A stretch of DNA of 38,706 bases from Pseudohaliea rubra DSM 19751 (GCF_000764025.1 NZ_KN234772.1:1-38706); one strand, 5' to 3'. Shown: positions 7,415 to 18,240, counted from the first letter of the stretch. Numbers and translations: made by a program. The notes: a model not told the origin generated them from the sequence alone.

Positions 7415-7443
7415 GGGGGTTCTCTGCGAACCCCCGGTTTTTT
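7415..7443 (+). terminator. Attenuator-like hairpin in the S10 leader
   Basis: GGGGGTTC (7415–7422) pairs perfectly with GAACCCCC (7428–7435) around a TCTGC loop, followed by GG and six T (7438–7443). This is a complete intrinsic terminator placed between promoter and rpsJ. It could set the level of the whole operon. In E. coli the S10 leader is controlled by L4; whether L4 acts here is not visible. Confidence 0.75.
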
Positions 7444-7463
7444 ATTGCTTGGAGTCTGATCGC

Positions 7464-7775
7464 GTGCAAAACCAACGTATTCGCATCCGCCTCAAGGCCT
7501 TCGATCATCGTCTGATCGATGCCTCGACGCAGGAGATTGTCGAAACGGCCCGGCGTACCGGTGCTCAGGTTCGGGGACCTATCCCCCTGCCGACGCGCAA
7601 GGAAAAGTATACCGTGCTGATTTCCCCGCACGTCAACAAGGATGCACGCGACCAGTACGAGATTCGTACCCATAAGCGCCTTCTGGACATCGTCGAGCCC
7701 ACAGAAAAGACCGTGGATGCTTTGATGAAGCTGGACCTGGCTGCAGGAGTCGAAGTACAGATCAGTCTTGGTTAA
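7464..7775 (+). CDS. rpsJ: 30S ribosomal protein S10 (NusE)
   Basis: 103 residues, the same length as E. coli S10, beginning [18 protein letters not shown] and ending [13 protein letters not shown]. It sits in the 30S head and also acts as NusE in antitermination with NusB. The GTG start at 7464 was chosen over an in-frame upstream codon at 7449 because the family N-terminus begins there and GGAG (7451–7454) is correctly spaced. It is first in the S10 operon. The next gene is 130 nt away, and that gap carries two GC-rich hairpins (around 7801–7826 and 7837–7863), which is long for this operon. Confidence 0.98.
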   Translation: MQNQRIRIRLKAFDHRLIDASTQEIVETARRTGAQVRGPIPLPTRKEKYTVLISPHVNKDARDQYEIRTHKRLLDIVEPTEKTVDALMKLDLAAGVEVQISLG

Positions 7776-7905
7776 CGACAATTCGTAGCAAGACCTGCTG
7801 CGCGACCGGCCTCGGGCCGGCGCGCGGTGTGTAACGCCCGACCCCCAGCCAGGGGCCCGGGCGGCCATAGAGGGTGACAGCCCCGTACACTGTGAGGTTG
7901 GCAAC

Positions 7906-8547
7906 ATGACTATTGGCTTAGTCGGCCGGAAATCCGGCATGACGCGCGTCTTTACCGAAGACGGCGCCTCAATTCCAGTAACCGTAGTGGAGATTGCTCC
8001 AAACCGCGTTACTCAAATCAAAGCGTCCGAGAGCGATGGCTACCGGGCAGTTCAGGTCACAGCGGGCATCCGTCGGGCCGACAAAGTGAGTAAATCGGAA
8101 GCGGGACATTTCGCCAAGGCGGGTGTTGAGGCCGGTAGCGGCCTGTGGGAATTCCGTCTGGCAGACAGCGACGAGCCCTTCGAGGTCGGTGCTGAGCTGA
8201 CCGTGGATCGTTTCGAGGTCGGCCAGATGGTCGACGTTTCCGGCCGGTCCAAGGGCAAGGGTTTCCAGGGTGCTGTCAAGCGCTGGAACTTCCGCACCCA
8301 GGACGCCACGCACGGTAACTCCCTGTCGCACCGCGCGCCGGGCTCCATTGGCCAGTGCCAGACCCCGGGCCGCGTGTTCAAGGGCAAGAAGATGGCGGGC
8401 CACATGGGCGCCGAGAGCGTCACGGTGCAGGGTCTCGAGATCGTTCGCGTCGACGCAGAGCGCAACCTGCTGCTCATCAAGGGTTCCGTACCGGGTGCGC
8501 CCGGCGGCAGCGTCATCGTGCGGCCGGCCGTCAAGGCCAGGGCGTAA
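7906..8547 (+). CDS. rplC: 50S ribosomal protein L3
   Basis: 213 residues, full length, starting [20 protein letters not shown]. The long internal extension that reaches the peptidyl transferase centre contains [32 protein letters not shown] in overlapping pieces; the Gln after GSIG is the position methylated by PrmB in E. coli. L3 is an early assembly protein near the 3' end of 23S rRNA. It is second in the operon, 12 nt before rplD. Confidence 0.98.
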   Translation: MTIGLVGRKSGMTRVFTEDGASIPVTVVEIAPNRVTQIKASESDGYRAVQVTAGIRRADKVSKSEAGHFAKAGVEAGSGLWEFRLADSDEPFEVGAELTVDRFEVGQMVDVSGRSKGKGFQGAVKRWNFRTQDATHGNSLSHRAPGSIGQCQTPGRVFKGKKMAGHMGAESVTVQGLEIVRVDAERNLLLIKGSVPGAPGGSVIVRPAVKARA

Positions 8548-8559
8548 GGGGGTCAGGCA

Positions 8560-9177
8560 GTGGAATTGAATGTAGCAAAGCCGGGTAACGCCACGGCGGG
8601 CACCGTCTCCGTCTCCGACGCGACCTTTGCGCGGGAGTACAACGAGTCCCTCGTGCACCAGGTGGTGACGTCCTACCTCGCCGGTGCGCGGCAGGGTACC
8701 AAGGCGCAGAAAAATCGCGCTGCGGTCAGCGGCGGCGGCAAGAAGCCGTGGCGCCAGAAAGGCACGGGCCGCGCCCGCGCAGGTACCATCCGTTCGCCCC
8801 TGTGGCGCAGCGGTGGTGTGACCTTCGCGGCGCAGCCGCAGGATCACAGCGTCAAGGTCAACCGCAAGATGTACCGCGCCGCGCTGCGCGCGATGCTCTC
8901 GGAGCTGGCCCGCCAGGATCGCCTGCTCGTGGTTGAGAGCATCGACCTCGAGCAGCCGAAGACCAAGCTGCTCGTGCAGCAGCTCGGTGAATACGGCGTG
9001 GACAACGTCCTGGTCGTGACCAGCGACGTCAGCGAGAACCTGTACCTCGCGTCCCGGAACCTGCACAAGGTAGACGTGCGCGATGTCGCCGGGGTCGATC
9101 CGGTCAGCCTCGTTGCCCACGAAAAAGTGTTGGTCACCGTGGATGCGGTGAAGCAGTTTGAGGAGATGCTGGCATGA
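8560..9177 (+). CDS. rplD: 50S ribosomal protein L4
   Basis: 205 residues, GTG start. The extended loop that lines the exit tunnel is present ([20 protein letters not shown], then [20 protein letters not shown]), followed by the globular Rossmann-like domain. In E. coli, L4 represses its own operon through the S10 leader, so the leader hairpin at 7415–7443 makes autoregulation plausible here; this is inference. The TGA overlaps the ATG of rplW (ATGA). Confidence 0.98.
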   Translation: MELNVAKPGNATAGTVSVSDATFAREYNESLVHQVVTSYLAGARQGTKAQKNRAAVSGGGKKPWRQKGTGRARAGTIRSPLWRSGGVTFAAQPQDHSVKVNRKMYRAALRAMLSELARQDRLLVVESIDLEQPKTKLLVQQLGEYGVDNVLVVTSDVSENLYLASRNLHKVDVRDVAGVDPVSLVAHEKVLVTVDAVKQFEEMLA

Positions 9178-9470
9178 ACCCCGAGCGCGTATTTCAGGTG
9201 CTGGTAGGCCCGCATGTATCCGAGAAGGCGGCAATCGTAGCCGATGCGGCGAACCAGTACGTGTTCAAGGTGGCCGTGGACGCGACCAAACCGGAAATCA
9301 AGAAGGCCGTTGAGCAGTTGTTCAAGGTCAAGGTAGAGAACGTCACGACCATGAAGGTCAAGGGCAAGATGAAGCGCAATCGCTACGGCTTCAGCACCAA
9401 GCCCACCTGGAAAAAGGCGTACGTCAGCGTGCAGCCCGGCCAGGACATTGACTTCACGACGGCGGACTAA
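9174..9470 (+). CDS. rplW: 50S ribosomal protein L23
   Basis: 98 residues with the family motif [16 protein letters not shown] near the N-terminus, [16 protein letters not shown], and the tunnel-side loop around [23 protein letters not shown]23 sits at the exit of the peptide tunnel and is the docking site for trigger factor and SRP. It overlaps rplD by 4 nt and is followed by rplB after 14 nt. Confidence 0.98.
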   Translation: MNPERVFQVLVGPHVSEKAAIVADAANQYVFKVAVDATKPEIKKAVEQLFKVKVENVTTMKVKGKMKRNRYGFSTKPTWKKAYVSVQPGQDIDFTTAD

Positions 9471-9484
9471 GGAGTCGTTTCGAG

Positions 9485-10312
9485 ATGGCAGTAAGAAAGA
9501 CCAAGCCGACCTCGCCCGGTCGCCGTCACGTCGTTCGCATCGAAAGCGAGGGGCTGCACAAGGGTGCGCCCTATGCGCCGCTGCTCGAGAAGCAGTCGCG
9601 CTCCGGTGGCCGCAACAACAACGGCCGCATCACCACCCGGCATATCGGCGGTGGCCACAAGCAGCACTACCGGATCGTCGACTTCAAGCGCAACAAGGAC
9701 GGTATCCCGGCGCGCGTTGAGCGGATCGAGTACGACCCGAACCGCTCCGCCCATATTGCCCTGCTGCTGTTCGGTGACGGTGAGCGCCGCTATATCATCG
9801 CGCCCCGCGGCCTGGCTGCCGGCGATGTGGTGCAGAGCGGTCCGAGCGCGCCCATCAAGACGGGTAACGCCCTGCCGCTGCGCAACATTCCCGTGGGCTC
9901 TGTGGTCCACGCGGTCGAGCTGAAGCCCGGCAAAGGCGCCCAGCTGGCCCGCTCCGCCGGCGCCTCCGTGCAGCTGGCGGCCCGGGAAGGCCGCTACGCC
10001 ACGATCCGCCTGCGCTCCGGCGAGATGCGCCGGGTGCTGTCGGACTGCCGCGCGACGATCGGTGAGGTATCAAACTCCGAGCACAGCCTGCGCAAGCTCG
10101 GCAAGGCCGGTGCCGCCCGCTGGCGCGGCGTACGCCCGACGGTGCGCGGTGTCGCCATGAACCCGGTGGATCACCCGCACGGTGGCGGCGAAGGCCGCAC
10201 CTCCGGTGGTCGCCACCCGGTGAGCCCCTGGGGTACGCCCACGAAGGGCTACAAGACCCGGAAAAACAAGCGGACCGACGATCTCATCGTACGTCGCCGC
10301 CGCAAGAAGTAA
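9485..10312 (+). CDS. rplB: 50S ribosomal protein L2
   Basis: 275 residues, close to the usual 274. The N-terminal OB-like domain contains [22 protein letters not shown]. The C-terminal SH3-like domain ends with the strongly conserved [13 protein letters not shown], whose His is close to the peptidyl transferase centre, and the basic tail [20 protein letters not shown]2 is needed for subunit association and peptide bond formation. AAGGAG lies at 9469–9474. Confidence 0.98.
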   Translation: MAVRKTKPTSPGRRHVVRIESEGLHKGAPYAPLLEKQSRSGGRNNNGRITTRHIGGGHKQHYRIVDFKRNKDGIPARVERIEYDPNRSAHIALLLFGDGERRYIIAPRGLAAGDVVQSGPSAPIKTGNALPLRNIPVGSVVHAVELKPGKGAQLARSAGASVQLAAREGRYATIRLRSGEMRRVLSDCRATIGEVSNSEHSLRKLGKAGAARWRGVRPTVRGVAMNPVDHPHGGGEGRTSGGRHPVSPWGTPTKGYKTRKNKRTDDLIVRRRRKK

Positions 10313-10347
10313 TCGGCCGCCGATAGAGACAGCGAGAGGAAAGTACT

Positions 10348-10623
10348 GTGCCGCGTTCACTGAAGAAAGGCCCGTTCATCGACCTGCACCTGCAGAAGAA
10401 GGTGGAGGTTGCCATCGAGAGCAACGACCGTCGGCCGATCAAGACCTGGTCGCGCCGCTCCATGGTTTCTCCGGACATGGTCGGCCTGACCATCGCCGTG
10501 CACAACGGCCGACAGCATGTTCCGATCCTCATCAACGAGGACATGGTCGGCCACAAGCTCGGCGAGTTCGCGGTGACGCGGACCTTCAAGGGCCACATCG
10601 TCGACAAGAAAGCGAAGCGCTAG
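10348..10623 (+). CDS. rpsS: 30S ribosomal protein S19
   Basis: 91 residues starting with GTG ([15 protein letters not shown]) after GAGAGGAAAG. The conserved [24 protein letters not shown] and [16 protein letters not shown] are intact. S19 lies in the 30S head next to S13 and contacts the A-site finger of 23S rRNA. It is 35 nt after rplB. Confidence 0.98.
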   Translation: MPRSLKKGPFIDLHLQKKVEVAIESNDRRPIKTWSRRSMVSPDMVGLTIAVHNGRQHVPILINEDMVGHKLGEFAVTRTFKGHIVDKKAKR

Positions 10624-10651
10624 GTCGCGCGCGCCAAGCGAGGAATTGGAA

Positions 10652-10996
10652 ATGGAAATTGCAGCAAGGCTCAAGGGTGCGCAGATTTCAGCGCAGAAGG
10701 CCCGCCTGGTCGCAGACCTGGTGCGTGGCAAGCCCGTGGAAGAGGCCCTCAGCGTGCTGGAGTTCAGCAACAAGAAGGCGGCCCAGCTTGTGAGGAAGGT
10801 GCTCAACTCTGCGATTGCCAATGCAGAGAACAACGAGGGCGCCGACGTGGACGAACTGAAGGTGTCCAGCATCTACGTGGATGAAGGCATGACCATGAAG
10901 CGCATCCGCGCCCGGGCCAAGGGCCGCGCGGACCGTATCTTCAAGCGCACGTGCCACATCACCGTGAAAGTCGCCGACGGCGCCAGCGAGAGTTAG
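10652..10996 (+). CDS. rplV: 50S ribosomal protein L22
   Basis: 114 residues from the ATG at 10652, which follows GAGGA at 10640–10644. A TTG two codons upstream also opens the frame but is a worse start. [22 protein letters not shown] forms the globular part, and the beta-hairpin lining the exit tunnel is at [22 protein letters not shown] (about 75–97), the region where macrolide resistance changes occur in other bacteria. 11 nt separate it from rpsC. Confidence 0.97.
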   Translation: MEIAARLKGAQISAQKARLVADLVRGKPVEEALSVLEFSNKKAAQLVRKVLNSAIANAENNEGADVDELKVSSIYVDEGMTMKRIRARAKGRADRIFKRTCHITVKVADGASES

Positions 10997-11007
10997 GAGA
11001 CGACCAG

Positions 11008-11679
<672 letters not shown>

Positions 11680-11707
11680 GTCGAGAACATACTAGGGCGT
11701 CAGCGAC

Positions 11708-12121
11708 ATGCTTCAACCGAAACGCACAAAATTCCGCAAGACCATGAAGGGTCGGAACCGCGGGCTCGCACACCGGGGCAGCAAGGTCAGCTTCGGCGAG
11801 TTCGGCCTGAAGGCGACCGGCCGGGGCCGGATCACCGCGCGCCAGATCGAGGCTGCGCGTCGTGCCATGACGCGCCACATCAAGCGCGGCGGCAAGATCT
11901 GGATCCGGGTGTTCCCGGACAAGCCGATTACCGGCAAGCCCCTCGAGGTTCGTCAGGGCAAGGGTAAGGGTAACGTCGAGTACTGGGTAGCGCAGGTCCA
12001 GCCGGGCCGCGTTCTCTACGAAGTACAGGGCGTTTCCGAGGAACTCGCGCGCGAGGCGTTCCAGCTCGCCGCGTCGAAGATTCCGGTTTCAACCACTTTC
12101 GTTAAGCGGTCGGTGATGTGA
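11708..12121 (+). CDS. rplP: 50S ribosomal protein L16
   Basis: 137 residues, starting [19 protein letters not shown]. The conserved [17 protein letters not shown] and [18 protein letters not shown] are present; Arg82 matches the E. coli arginine that is hydroxylated in the same context. L16 organises the A site and the binding of tRNA to the 50S subunit. The final TGA overlaps the rpmC ATG by one base. Confidence 0.98.
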   Translation: MLQPKRTKFRKTMKGRNRGLAHRGSKVSFGEFGLKATGRGRITARQIEAARRAMTRHIKRGGKIWIRVFPDKPITGKPLEVRQGKGKGNVEYWVAQVQPGRVLYEVQGVSEELAREAFQLAASKIPVSTTFVKRSVM

Positions 12122-12312
12122 TGGACGCGAAGGCACTGAAAGACAAGTCGACGGAGGAGCTCGGTAAGCAGCTTCTCGAGCTGCGCGAGGACCAGTTCAA
12201 GCTGCGCATGCAGAAATCGACGGGGCAGCTGGGCCAGACGCACCTGCTGAAGCAGAACCAGCGCGATATCGCACGCGTGAAGACCGTGCTCCGGGAAAAG
12301 GCGGGTAACTGA
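12121..12312 (+). CDS. rpmC: 50S ribosomal protein L29
   Basis: 63 residues, two long helices. The start is the ATG at 12121 ([20 protein letters not shown]), overlapping the rplP stop (TGATG). The family segment [17 protein letters not shown] and the closing [12 protein letters not shown] are present. L29 sits at the tunnel exit beside L23. Only 2 nt separate it from rpsQ. Confidence 0.96.
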   Translation: MDAKALKDKSTEELGKQLLELREDQFKLRMQKSTGQLGQTHLLKQNQRDIARVKTVLREKAGN

Positions 12313-12314
12313 AC

Positions 12315-12581
12315 ATGGCAGCAGTAGAAAAGCGCACGCGGACGGCGACGGGCAAGGTCGTCAGCAACAAGATGGACAAGACGGTCACGGTGCTTATCGA
12401 GCGCCGCGTGAAGCACCCCGTCTACGGCAAGTACATGACCCGTTCGTCCAAGGTGCACGCCCATGACGAAGATAACCAGTGTCGCATCGGCGACCTGGTG
12501 ACGGTAGCCGAGTCGCGCCCGCTGTCACGCACCAAGACCTGGAAGCTGGTCGAGGTCGTGGAGCAGGCCCCGGAGCTTTGA
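12315..12581 (+). CDS. rpsQ: 30S ribosomal protein S17
   Basis: 88 residues with an OB fold. [28 protein letters not shown] and the conserved [12 protein letters not shown] and [18 protein letters not shown] identify it. S17 is a primary binder of 16S rRNA in the 5' domain. It is the last gene of the classical S10 operon; rplN follows after 46 nt with no visible terminator. Confidence 0.97.
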   Translation: MAAVEKRTRTATGKVVSNKMDKTVTVLIERRVKHPVYGKYMTRSSKVHAHDEDNQCRIGDLVTVAESRPLSRTKTWKLVEVVEQAPEL

Positions 12582-12627
12582 GCGCGGACTGAGTGAGTGC
12601 GGCGGAAGCCGCAGGCTGGAGTAGACA

Positions 12628-12996
12628 ATGATTCAGACACAATCTTACCTGGACGTCGCGGACAACAGCGGAGCCCGGCGCGTCATGTGCATCAAGGTGC
12701 TGGGCGGGTCGAAGCGTCGGTATGCGCGCGTCGGCGACCTGATCAAGGTCACCGTGAAGGAGGCGATCCCGCGTGGCAAGGTCAAGAAGGGCCAGGTGAT
12801 GACGGCAGTGGTCGTGCGCACACGCAAAGGCGTGCGTCGCCCCGATGGCTCCATCATCCGCTTTGATGACAATGCAGCGGTGCTCCTGAACAACCAGGAC
12901 GCTCCGATCGGCACGCGTATCTTCGGCCCGGTCACCCGGGAGCTGCGCGGTGACAAGTTCATGAAGATTATTTCCCTGGCGCCCGAAGTTATCTAG
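12628..12996 (+). CDS. rplN: 50S ribosomal protein L14
   Basis: 122 residues, the exact common length, with [33 protein letters not shown] in overlapping pieces and [24 protein letters not shown]14 forms part of the subunit interface and inter-subunit bridges. It is first gene of the spc segment; no separate spc promoter stands out in the 46-nt gap. Confidence 0.98.
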   Translation: MIQTQSYLDVADNSGARRVMCIKVLGGSKRRYARVGDLIKVTVKEAIPRGKVKKGQVMTAVVVRTRKGVRRPDGSIIRFDDNAAVLLNNQDAPIGTRIFGPVTRELRGDKFMKIISLAPEVI

Positions 12997-13024
12997 GCGC
13001 GGCGCAGGAGAGAGAGGCACACAA

Positions 13025-13339
13025 ATGGCGAAGATCAAGCGCGACGACGAAGTGATCGTCCTGGCTGGCAAGGACAAGGGCAAGCGCGGCAAGGTGCGCA
13101 AGGTGCTCGGAGAGAACCGTCTCCTCGTTGCCGGCATCAACATGGTCAAGAAGCACCAGCGCCCGAACCCCCAGGCTGGCGTGCAGGGCGGTATCGTGGA
13201 GCAGGAGGCGCCGATCCAGGCCTCCAACGTGGCGATCTTCAATCCGGCTACGAGCAAGGCGGATCGCGTGGGCTTCAAGGTGGAAGGCGAGAGCAAGATT
13301 CGCGTTTTCAAGTCGACCGGCGAAGCCATCGACGCGTAA
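13025..13339 (+). CDS. rplX: 50S ribosomal protein L24
   Basis: 104 residues with a KOW motif at the N-terminus ([21 protein letters not shown]) and [20 protein letters not shown], typical of L24. It is an assembly initiator that binds the 5' end of 23S rRNA. GGAGAGAGAGG lies just upstream, and rplE follows after 15 nt. Confidence 0.97.
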   Translation: MAKIKRDDEVIVLAGKDKGKRGKVRKVLGENRLLVAGINMVKKHQRPNPQAGVQGGIVEQEAPIQASNVAIFNPATSKADRVGFKVEGESKIRVFKSTGEAIDA

Positions 13340-13354
13340 CGCAGCGAGGAAACA

Positions 13355-13906
13355 ATGGCTAACACAATGGCGACACTGCAAGAAAAGTACCGCGCTGAAA
13401 TCGCGCCCAGGCTGAAAGAAGAGCTCGGCCTGGCAAACGTGATGGAAGTGCCGCGGATCACCAAGATCACGCTGAACATGGGTGTGGGCGAAGCCGTGGG
13501 CGACAAGAAAGTCCTCGAGAATGCCCTCGGCGACATGACCAGGATCGCGGGGCAGAAGCCCGTGGTGACCCTGGCGCGCAAGTCTATCGCCGGTTTCAAG
13601 ATCCGCGACGGCTGGCCCATCGGCTGCAAGGTGACCCTGCGCCGGGAGCGCATGTATGAATTCCTCGAGCGCCTGATCAGCATCGCGATTCCGCGGGTCC
13701 GCGACTTCCGGGGCATCAGCCCGAAGTCCTTCGATGGCCGCGGTAACTTCGCCATGGGTGTGACCGAGCAGATCATCTTCCCGGAGATCAACTACGACGA
13801 GGTTGATACGCTGCGCGGTATGGATATCACGATCACCACGACGGCTCGCACCGACGACGAGGGCCGCGCCCTCCTGCGCGCCTTCAACTTCCCGCTGAAA
13901 GGGTAA
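13355..13906 (+). CDS. rplE: 50S ribosomal protein L5
   Basis: 183 residues from the ATG preceded by [50 protein letters not shown] and [20 protein letters not shown] are family signatures. L5 binds 5S rRNA with L18 and touches the P-site tRNA. A second ATG four codons later is a possible alternative start. Confidence 0.98.
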   Translation: MANTMATLQEKYRAEIAPRLKEELGLANVMEVPRITKITLNMGVGEAVGDKKVLENALGDMTRIAGQKPVVTLARKSIAGFKIRDGWPIGCKVTLRRERMYEFLERLISIAIPRVRDFRGISPKSFDGRGNFAMGVTEQIIFPEINYDEVDTLRGMDITITTTARTDDEGRALLRAFNFPLKG

Positions 13907-13918
13907 AGGGGTTTAGTT

Positions 13919-14224
13919 ATGGCCAAGAAATCCATGATTGCGCGGGAGGCCAAGCGCGAGAAGCTGGCGGCAAAGTACGCTGCGAAGCGGGCATCGCTGA
14001 AGGCCATCATCCGCGACCCGAAAGCCCCCGACGAAGAAAAGTGGGATGCACAGATCGCGCTGCAGAAGCTACCCCGGGACGCAAGCCCGGTGCGCAAGCA
14101 GCGTCGCTGCCAGCTCACGGGTCGGCCGCATGGGGTCTATCGGAAGTTCGGCCTGTGCCGGAACAAACTGCGCGAAGCCGCCATGCGGGGCGATGTGCCC
14201 GGCCTGGTGAAGTCGAGCTGGTAA
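13919..14224 (+). CDS. rpsN: 30S ribosomal protein S14, zinc-free form
   Basis: 101 residues, the long form. The C-terminal half reads [23 protein letters not shown], then [15 protein letters not shown]; only two of the four zinc cysteines remain, so it belongs to the C-minus, zinc-independent class usual in gammaproteobacteria. It stabilises the 30S head near S3 and S10. A good ribosome-binding site lies in the 12-nt gap after rplE. Confidence 0.98.
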   Translation: MAKKSMIAREAKREKLAAKYAAKRASLKAIIRDPKAPDEEKWDAQIALQKLPRDASPVRKQRRCQLTGRPHGVYRKFGLCRNKLREAAMRGDVPGLVKSSW

Positions 14225-14250
14225 CGGGCTGGTAACGGAGAGAAACGACC

Positions 14251-14646
14251 ATGAGTATGCAAGATCCGCTGTCCGATATGCTGACGCGTATTCGCAACGC
14301 GCAGATGGCTGGCAAGACCAGTGTCGACATGCCCGGCTCCAAGCTTAAGGCAGCCGTGGCAAAGGTCCTCGAGGATGAGGGCTACATCGAGGGTTCCGAG
14401 AGCCGCGTGGAAGATGGCAAGTCCCGCCTGGCCCTGCGCCTGAAATACTTCCAGGGCAAGCCGGTGATCGCTGAGATCGACCGCGTCAGCCGCCCGGGTC
14501 TGCGCAGCTACAGCGGCAAGGACGGTCTGCCGTCCGTGCGCGGTGGCCTGGGCATTGCGATTGTCTCTACCTCCCGGGGCGTGATGACCGATCGCGCTGC
14601 GCGGGCGGCTGGAGTCGGTGGCGAAGTGCTCTGCACAGTATTCTGA
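14251..14646 (+). CDS. rpsH: 30S ribosomal protein S8
   Basis: 131 residues starting [22 protein letters not shown]. The C-terminal domain has the invariant [34 protein letters not shown]8 binds the central domain of 16S rRNA, and in E. coli it represses the spc operon by binding near the rplE start. No matching RNA motif was recognised here. Confidence 0.98.
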   Translation: MSMQDPLSDMLTRIRNAQMAGKTSVDMPGSKLKAAVAKVLEDEGYIEGSESRVEDGKSRLALRLKYFQGKPVIAEIDRVSRPGLRSYSGKDGLPSVRGGLGIAIVSTSRGVMTDRAARAAGVGGEVLCTVF

Positions 14647-14683
14647 GCCCTGTTTTTTGAGACCAGCTTGAGAGCAGATAGCA

Positions 14684-15211
14684 ATGTCTAGAGTAGCAAA
14701 CTACCCCGTGGCGGTGCCCGGCGGCGTCGAGGTCAAGATCGACGGCCATGACGTCACCGTCAAGGGTGCCAAGGGGTCGCTGAGCCTGGCGCTCCAGGAG
14801 GGCATCAGCCTCACCCAGGACGACGGCGCCGTGACGCTGGCCTACGAGGGCGACAAGGTGAAGGCCATGGCCGGCACCACCCGTGCTCTGCTGGCCAATA
14901 TGGTCAAGGGCGTGTCCGAAGGCTGGGAAAAGAAGCTGGTGCTCAACGGCGTCGGCTATCGGGCCAAGGCCAGTGGCCAGAGTGTCAACCTGACGGTGGG
15001 CCTTTCGCACCCGGTGGATTACGAACTGCCGGAAGGCGTGAGTGCCGAGACGCCCACGCAGACGGAGATCGTCGTCAAGGGTATCGACAAGCAGGTCGTC
15101 GGCGAGGTTGCCGCGAAGATTCGCAGCTTCCGTCCGCCGGAGCCTTACAAGGGCAAGGGCATTCGTTACGCCGACGAGTACGTGCGGCGTAAAGAAGCCA
15201 AGAAGAAGTAG
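14684..15211 (+). CDS. rplF: 50S ribosomal protein L6
   Basis: 175 residues, two duplicated alpha/beta domains. [21 protein letters not shown] opens the first; the second ends with the RNA-binding segment [20 protein letters not shown] and the lysine-rich tail [10 protein letters not shown]6 supports the sarcin-ricin loop and factor binding. It is followed after 8 nt by rplR. Confidence 0.98.
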   Translation: MSRVANYPVAVPGGVEVKIDGHDVTVKGAKGSLSLALQEGISLTQDDGAVTLAYEGDKVKAMAGTTRALLANMVKGVSEGWEKKLVLNGVGYRAKASGQSVNLTVGLSHPVDYELPEGVSAETPTQTEIVVKGIDKQVVGEVAAKIRSFRPPEPYKGKGIRYADEYVRRKEAKKK

Positions 15212-15219
15212 GTATTGCA

Positions 15220-15570
15220 ATGAGCATCAAGAACGAAGCAAGGCTGCGTCGCGCCCGCCGTTCCCGCGCGCGCATGCGTACGGCCGGCGTCAACCGCCTG
15301 AGCGTGCACCGCACGCCGCGGCATATCTATGCCCAGGTGTTCAGCGCGAGTGGCGATCAGGTGCTGGCCAGTGCGTCCACCCTGGACGAAAGCCTGCGCA
15401 GCGGCGCCACGGGTAATGTGGATGCAGCAGCCCAGGTCGGCAAGCTTGTCGCCGAGCGTGCCCGCGAGGCCGGTATCGAGAAGGTTGCGTTCGATCGCAG
15501 CGGATACCGGTATCACGGCCGCGTCAAGGCGCTGGCCGACGCCGCTCGGGAAGGTGGACTGGAATTCTAG
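15220..15570 (+). CDS. rplR: 50S ribosomal protein L18
   Basis: 116 residues. The basic N-terminus [19 protein letters not shown] precedes the conserved [15 protein letters not shown] and the closing [30 protein letters not shown]18 carries 5S rRNA into the 50S subunit together with L5. Only 9 nt separate it from rpsE. Confidence 0.98.
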   Translation: MSIKNEARLRRARRSRARMRTAGVNRLSVHRTPRHIYAQVFSASGDQVLASASTLDESLRSGATGNVDAAAQVGKLVAERAREAGIEKVAFDRSGYRYHGRVKALADAAREGGLEF

Positions 15571-15579
15571 GATAGCGAT

Positions 15580-16089
15580 ATGGCATTCAATAAGCAGGCA
15601 GAGCAGCAGGACGGCGATCTCCAGGAGAAGCTGGTCCAGGTCAACCGCGTGGCCAAGGTGGTCAAGGGTGGCCGTATCTTCGGCTTCACGGCGCTGACCG
15701 TCGTCGGCGACGGCAAGGGCCGCGTGGGCTTCGGCCGTGGCAAGGCACGGGAAGTGCCGGTTGCCATCCAGAAGGCCATGGAGGCCGCGCGCCGGAACAT
15801 GATCCAGGTGGACCTTAACGGGGGCACGATCCAGTACCCGGTCAAGGCCCGCCACGGCGCCTCCAAGGTCTACATGCAGCCTGCGTCGGAAGGTACCGGC
15901 GTGATCGCCGGTGGCGCCATGCGCGCGGTTCTGGAGCTGGCCGGTGTGCACGACGTGCTCGCCAAGTGCTACGGCTCTACCAACCCGGTGAACGTGGTGC
16001 GCGCGACCTTCAACGGTCTGCGTGACATGACGTCTCCGGACGCGGTGGCCGCCAAGCGCGGCAAGAGCGTCGAAGAAATTCTGAACTAA
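15580..16089 (+). CDS. rpsE: 30S ribosomal protein S5
   Basis: 169 residues. The double-stranded RNA-binding domain contains [22 protein letters not shown] and [20 protein letters not shown]; the second domain has [27 protein letters not shown] in overlapping pieces. S5 lines the mRNA entry tunnel with S3 and S4 and affects decoding fidelity. It is followed by rpmD after 18 nt. Confidence 0.98.
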   Translation: MAFNKQAEQQDGDLQEKLVQVNRVAKVVKGGRIFGFTALTVVGDGKGRVGFGRGKAREVPVAIQKAMEAARRNMIQVDLNGGTIQYPVKARHGASKVYMQPASEGTGVIAGGAMRAVLELAGVHDVLAKCYGSTNPVNVVRATFNGLRDMTSPDAVAAKRGKSVEEILN

Positions 16090-16107
16090 CGAGTGAGTCG
16101 GCGAGTC

Positions 16108-16290
16108 ATGGCTAAAGAAACCATCAAGGTGACCCAGGTCAAGAGCATCCATGGACGCCTCAAGGCGCACCGGGATTGCGTGCACGGTCTGGGCCTGCGC
16201 CGCATTGGTCACACCGTTGCGGTGGAAGATACCCCGTCTGTGCGTGGCATGATCAACAAGGTCAGCTACCTGGTCCGGGTCGAGGAGTAA
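16108..16290 (+). CDS. rpmD: 50S ribosomal protein L30
   Basis: 60 residues from the ATG at 16108 ([13 protein letters not shown]), one residue longer than E. coli L30. An in-frame GTG five codons upstream adds a non-family MSRRV and was not used. The conserved [26 protein letters not shown] is present in full. L30 lies at the surface near domain II of 23S rRNA. Only 3 nt separate it from rplO. Confidence 0.96.
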   Translation: MAKETIKVTQVKSIHGRLKAHRDCVHGLGLRRIGHTVAVEDTPSVRGMINKVSYLVRVEE

Positions 16291-16293
16291 ACG

Positions 16294-16740
16294 ATGTCTG
16301 AAGTAATGCGCCTGAACAGCCTCAGCCCCGCCCCCGGTGAGAAGAAGAACGCCAAGCGGGTCGGTCGTGGCATCGGCAGTGGTCTGGGCAAGACGGCCGG
16401 CCGCGGTCACAAGGGTCAGAAGTCCCGCTCCGGCGGCAAGGTGAGCCCCGGCTTCGAGGGCGGCCAGATGCCGCTGCAGAAGCGGCTGCCGAAGTACGGC
16501 TTCACGTCCCGCATTTCGCGGACGACGGCGCAGGTGCGCCTCGGCGAGCTGAACCGTATCGAGGGCGAGGTCGCGGATCTCGCTTCCCTGAAGGCGGCGA
16601 ACCTTGTTCGCGGTGACGTCACCCGCGCCCGGGTGTTCCTGTCCGGAGAAGTCGGCCGTGCGCTGACCGTCAAGGGCCTGGCATTGACCAAGGGTGCTCG
16701 GGCGGCCATCGAGCAGGCAGGCGGTAAGGTCGAGGACTAG
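16294..16740 (+). CDS. rplO: 50S ribosomal protein L15
   Basis: 148 residues. The N-terminal extension that threads the 50S interior is glycine- and lysine-rich ([22 protein letters not shown], then [18 protein letters not shown]), and the globular C-terminus ends with [21 protein letters not shown] lies before the ATG at 16294; the ATG at codon 5 (MRLNSLSPA) is an alternative closer to the usual family start. The stop abuts the secY start directly. Confidence 0.97.
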   Translation: MSEVMRLNSLSPAPGEKKNAKRVGRGIGSGLGKTAGRGHKGQKSRSGGKVSPGFEGGQMPLQKRLPKYGFTSRISRTTAQVRLGELNRIEGEVADLASLKAANLVRGDVTRARVFLSGEVGRALTVKGLALTKGARAAIEQAGGKVED

Positions 16741-18063
16741 ATGGCAACGAATCCCGCCAACAACAAGGCTGGGCTGGGCGAGCTCTTTGCTCGCCTTCGT
16801 TTTGTTTTGCTTGCGATTTTCGTGTACCGGATTGGCACCCATATCCCGGTGCCCGGTATCGACCCGAATCAGCTCGCGGCGCTGTTCAACCAGAATCAGG
16901 GGACGATCCTGGGCCTGGCGAACATGTTTTCCGGCGGTGCACTGGAGCGCATGAGTATTCTGGCGCTCGGCATCATGCCGTACATCTCGGCGTCCATCAT
17001 CATGCAGCTCATGTCGGCGGTGACACCGCAGCTCGAGCAGTTGAAGAAGGAGGGTGAATCCGGGCGGCGCAAGATCAGTCAGTACACCCGCTACCTGACC
17101 GTGGTGCTGGCGATTATCCAGGCGACGGGTATGACTGTAGGCATGGCGAACCAGGGCATGGCCTATAGCTCGAGCGTGCTGTTCTACGCCATTGCGATTA
17201 CCTCACTGGTGACCGGGGCGGTGTTCATGATGTGGCTCGGCGAGCAGATCACCGAGAAGGGTGTCGGTAACGGCATCTCACTGCTTATCTTTGCGGGGAT
17301 TGTCGCCGGCCTGCCGTCGGCGATCGGGCAGTCCCTCGAGCAGGCGCGCCAGGGCGAGATCAACATCCTTGTGCTGCTGCTGATTCTGGCGCTGGCCATG
17401 GCTGTGATCTACATGATCGTGTTCATCGAGCGCGGCCAGCGTCGCATTACGGTGAACTACGCCAAGCGGCAGCAGGGGCGGAAGATGTATCAGGCGCAGA
17501 GCTCGCACCTGCCCCTCAAGGTGAATATGGCCGGCGTTATTCCGGCGATCTTTGCCAGCAGCATTCTGCTGTTCCCGGCGTCGATTGCCCAGTGGTTCGG
17601 CAGCTCCGGCTCCGCCGACTGGCTGCAGGACCTCGCCGTGGCCATTGGTCCCGGGCAGCCCCTGAACATTCTGCTATTTACCGTGTTTATCGTGTTCTTC
17701 TGTTTTTTCTACACGGCGCTGATGTTCAACCCGCAGGAAGTGGCCGATAACCTGAAGCGCTCCGGGGCCTTCGTGCCGGGCATCCGCCCGGGCCAGCAGA
17801 CGGCTAACTACATCGACGGCGTGCTGACGCGGTTGACGGTGTTCGGCTCGGCCTACATCGCCCTGGTCTGCCTGCTGCCACAGTTTCTCGTGGTGACCTG
17901 GAACGTTCCGTTTTACCTCGGTGGCACCTCGCTCCTGATCGTGGTCGTGGTGGTCATGGATTTCATGGCCCAGGTGCAGAGCCACATGATGTCGCATCAG
18001 TACGATTCGGTCATGAAAAAGGCCAACCTCAAGAATTATGGGAGTGCCGGCCGCGTCCGCTGA
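16741..18063 (+). CDS. secY: Protein translocase subunit SecY
   Basis: 440 residues with ten predicted membrane segments; it is the pore of the SecYEG channel in the inner membrane. The plug-region signature [26 protein letters not shown] and the cytoplasmic loop with [18 protein letters not shown] are intact, as is the later loop [13 protein letters not shown] that contacts SecA and the ribosome. The ATG follows the rplO TAG with no gap, so translation is probably coupled. rpmJ follows after 27 nt. Confidence 0.98.
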   Translation: MATNPANNKAGLGELFARLRFVLLAIFVYRIGTHIPVPGIDPNQLAALFNQNQGTILGLANMFSGGALERMSILALGIMPYISASIIMQLMSAVTPQLEQLKKEGESGRRKISQYTRYLTVVLAIIQATGMTVGMANQGMAYSSSVLFYAIAITSLVTGAVFMMWLGEQITEKGVGNGISLLIFAGIVAGLPSAIGQSLEQARQGEINILVLLLILALAMAVIYMIVFIERGQRRITVNYAKRQQGRKMYQAQSSHLPLKVNMAGVIPAIFASSILLFPASIAQWFGSSGSADWLQDLAVAIGPGQPLNILLFTVFIVFFCFFYTALMFNPQEVADNLKRSGAFVPGIRPGQQTANYIDGVLTRLTVFGSAYIALVCLLPQFLVVTWNVPFYLGGTSLLIVVVVVMDFMAQVQSHMMSHQYDSVMKKANLKNYGSAGRVR

Positions 18064-18090
18064 CGCCCGGCTGATGGAGAGAGTCGAGAG

Positions 18091-18207
18091 ATGAAAGTTC
18101 GCGCATCCGTGAAGAAGATCTGCAGGAATTGCAAGATCGTGCGCCGCAACGGCGTGGTCCGTGTTATCTGCAGCACTGACCCGCGCCACAAGCAGCGCCA
18201 GGGCTGA
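18091..18207 (+). CDS. rpmJ: 50S ribosomal protein L36, zinc-binding form
   Basis: A very short gene of 38 residues: [19 protein letters not shown], then [19 protein letters not shown]. Cys11, Cys14, Cys27 and His33 form the zinc ribbon, so it is the C-plus type, in contrast to the zinc-free S14 of the same cluster. GGAGAGAG precedes the ATG. It ends the spc operon, as in E. coli. No strong terminator follows; the T-rich CTTCCTTTTC at 18211–18220 lacks a stem. Confidence 0.97.
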   Translation: MKVRASVKKICRNCKIVRRNGVVRVICSTDPRHKQRQG

Positions 18208-18240
18208 GTCGCTTCCTTTTCGGGGGTTGGCAATAAGTGA

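Noticed and set aside
12394..13791. A 465-codon minus-strand frame across rpsQ, rplN, rplX and rplE
   Set aside because: It runs antisense through four invariant ribosomal-protein genes and has no recognisable motif.
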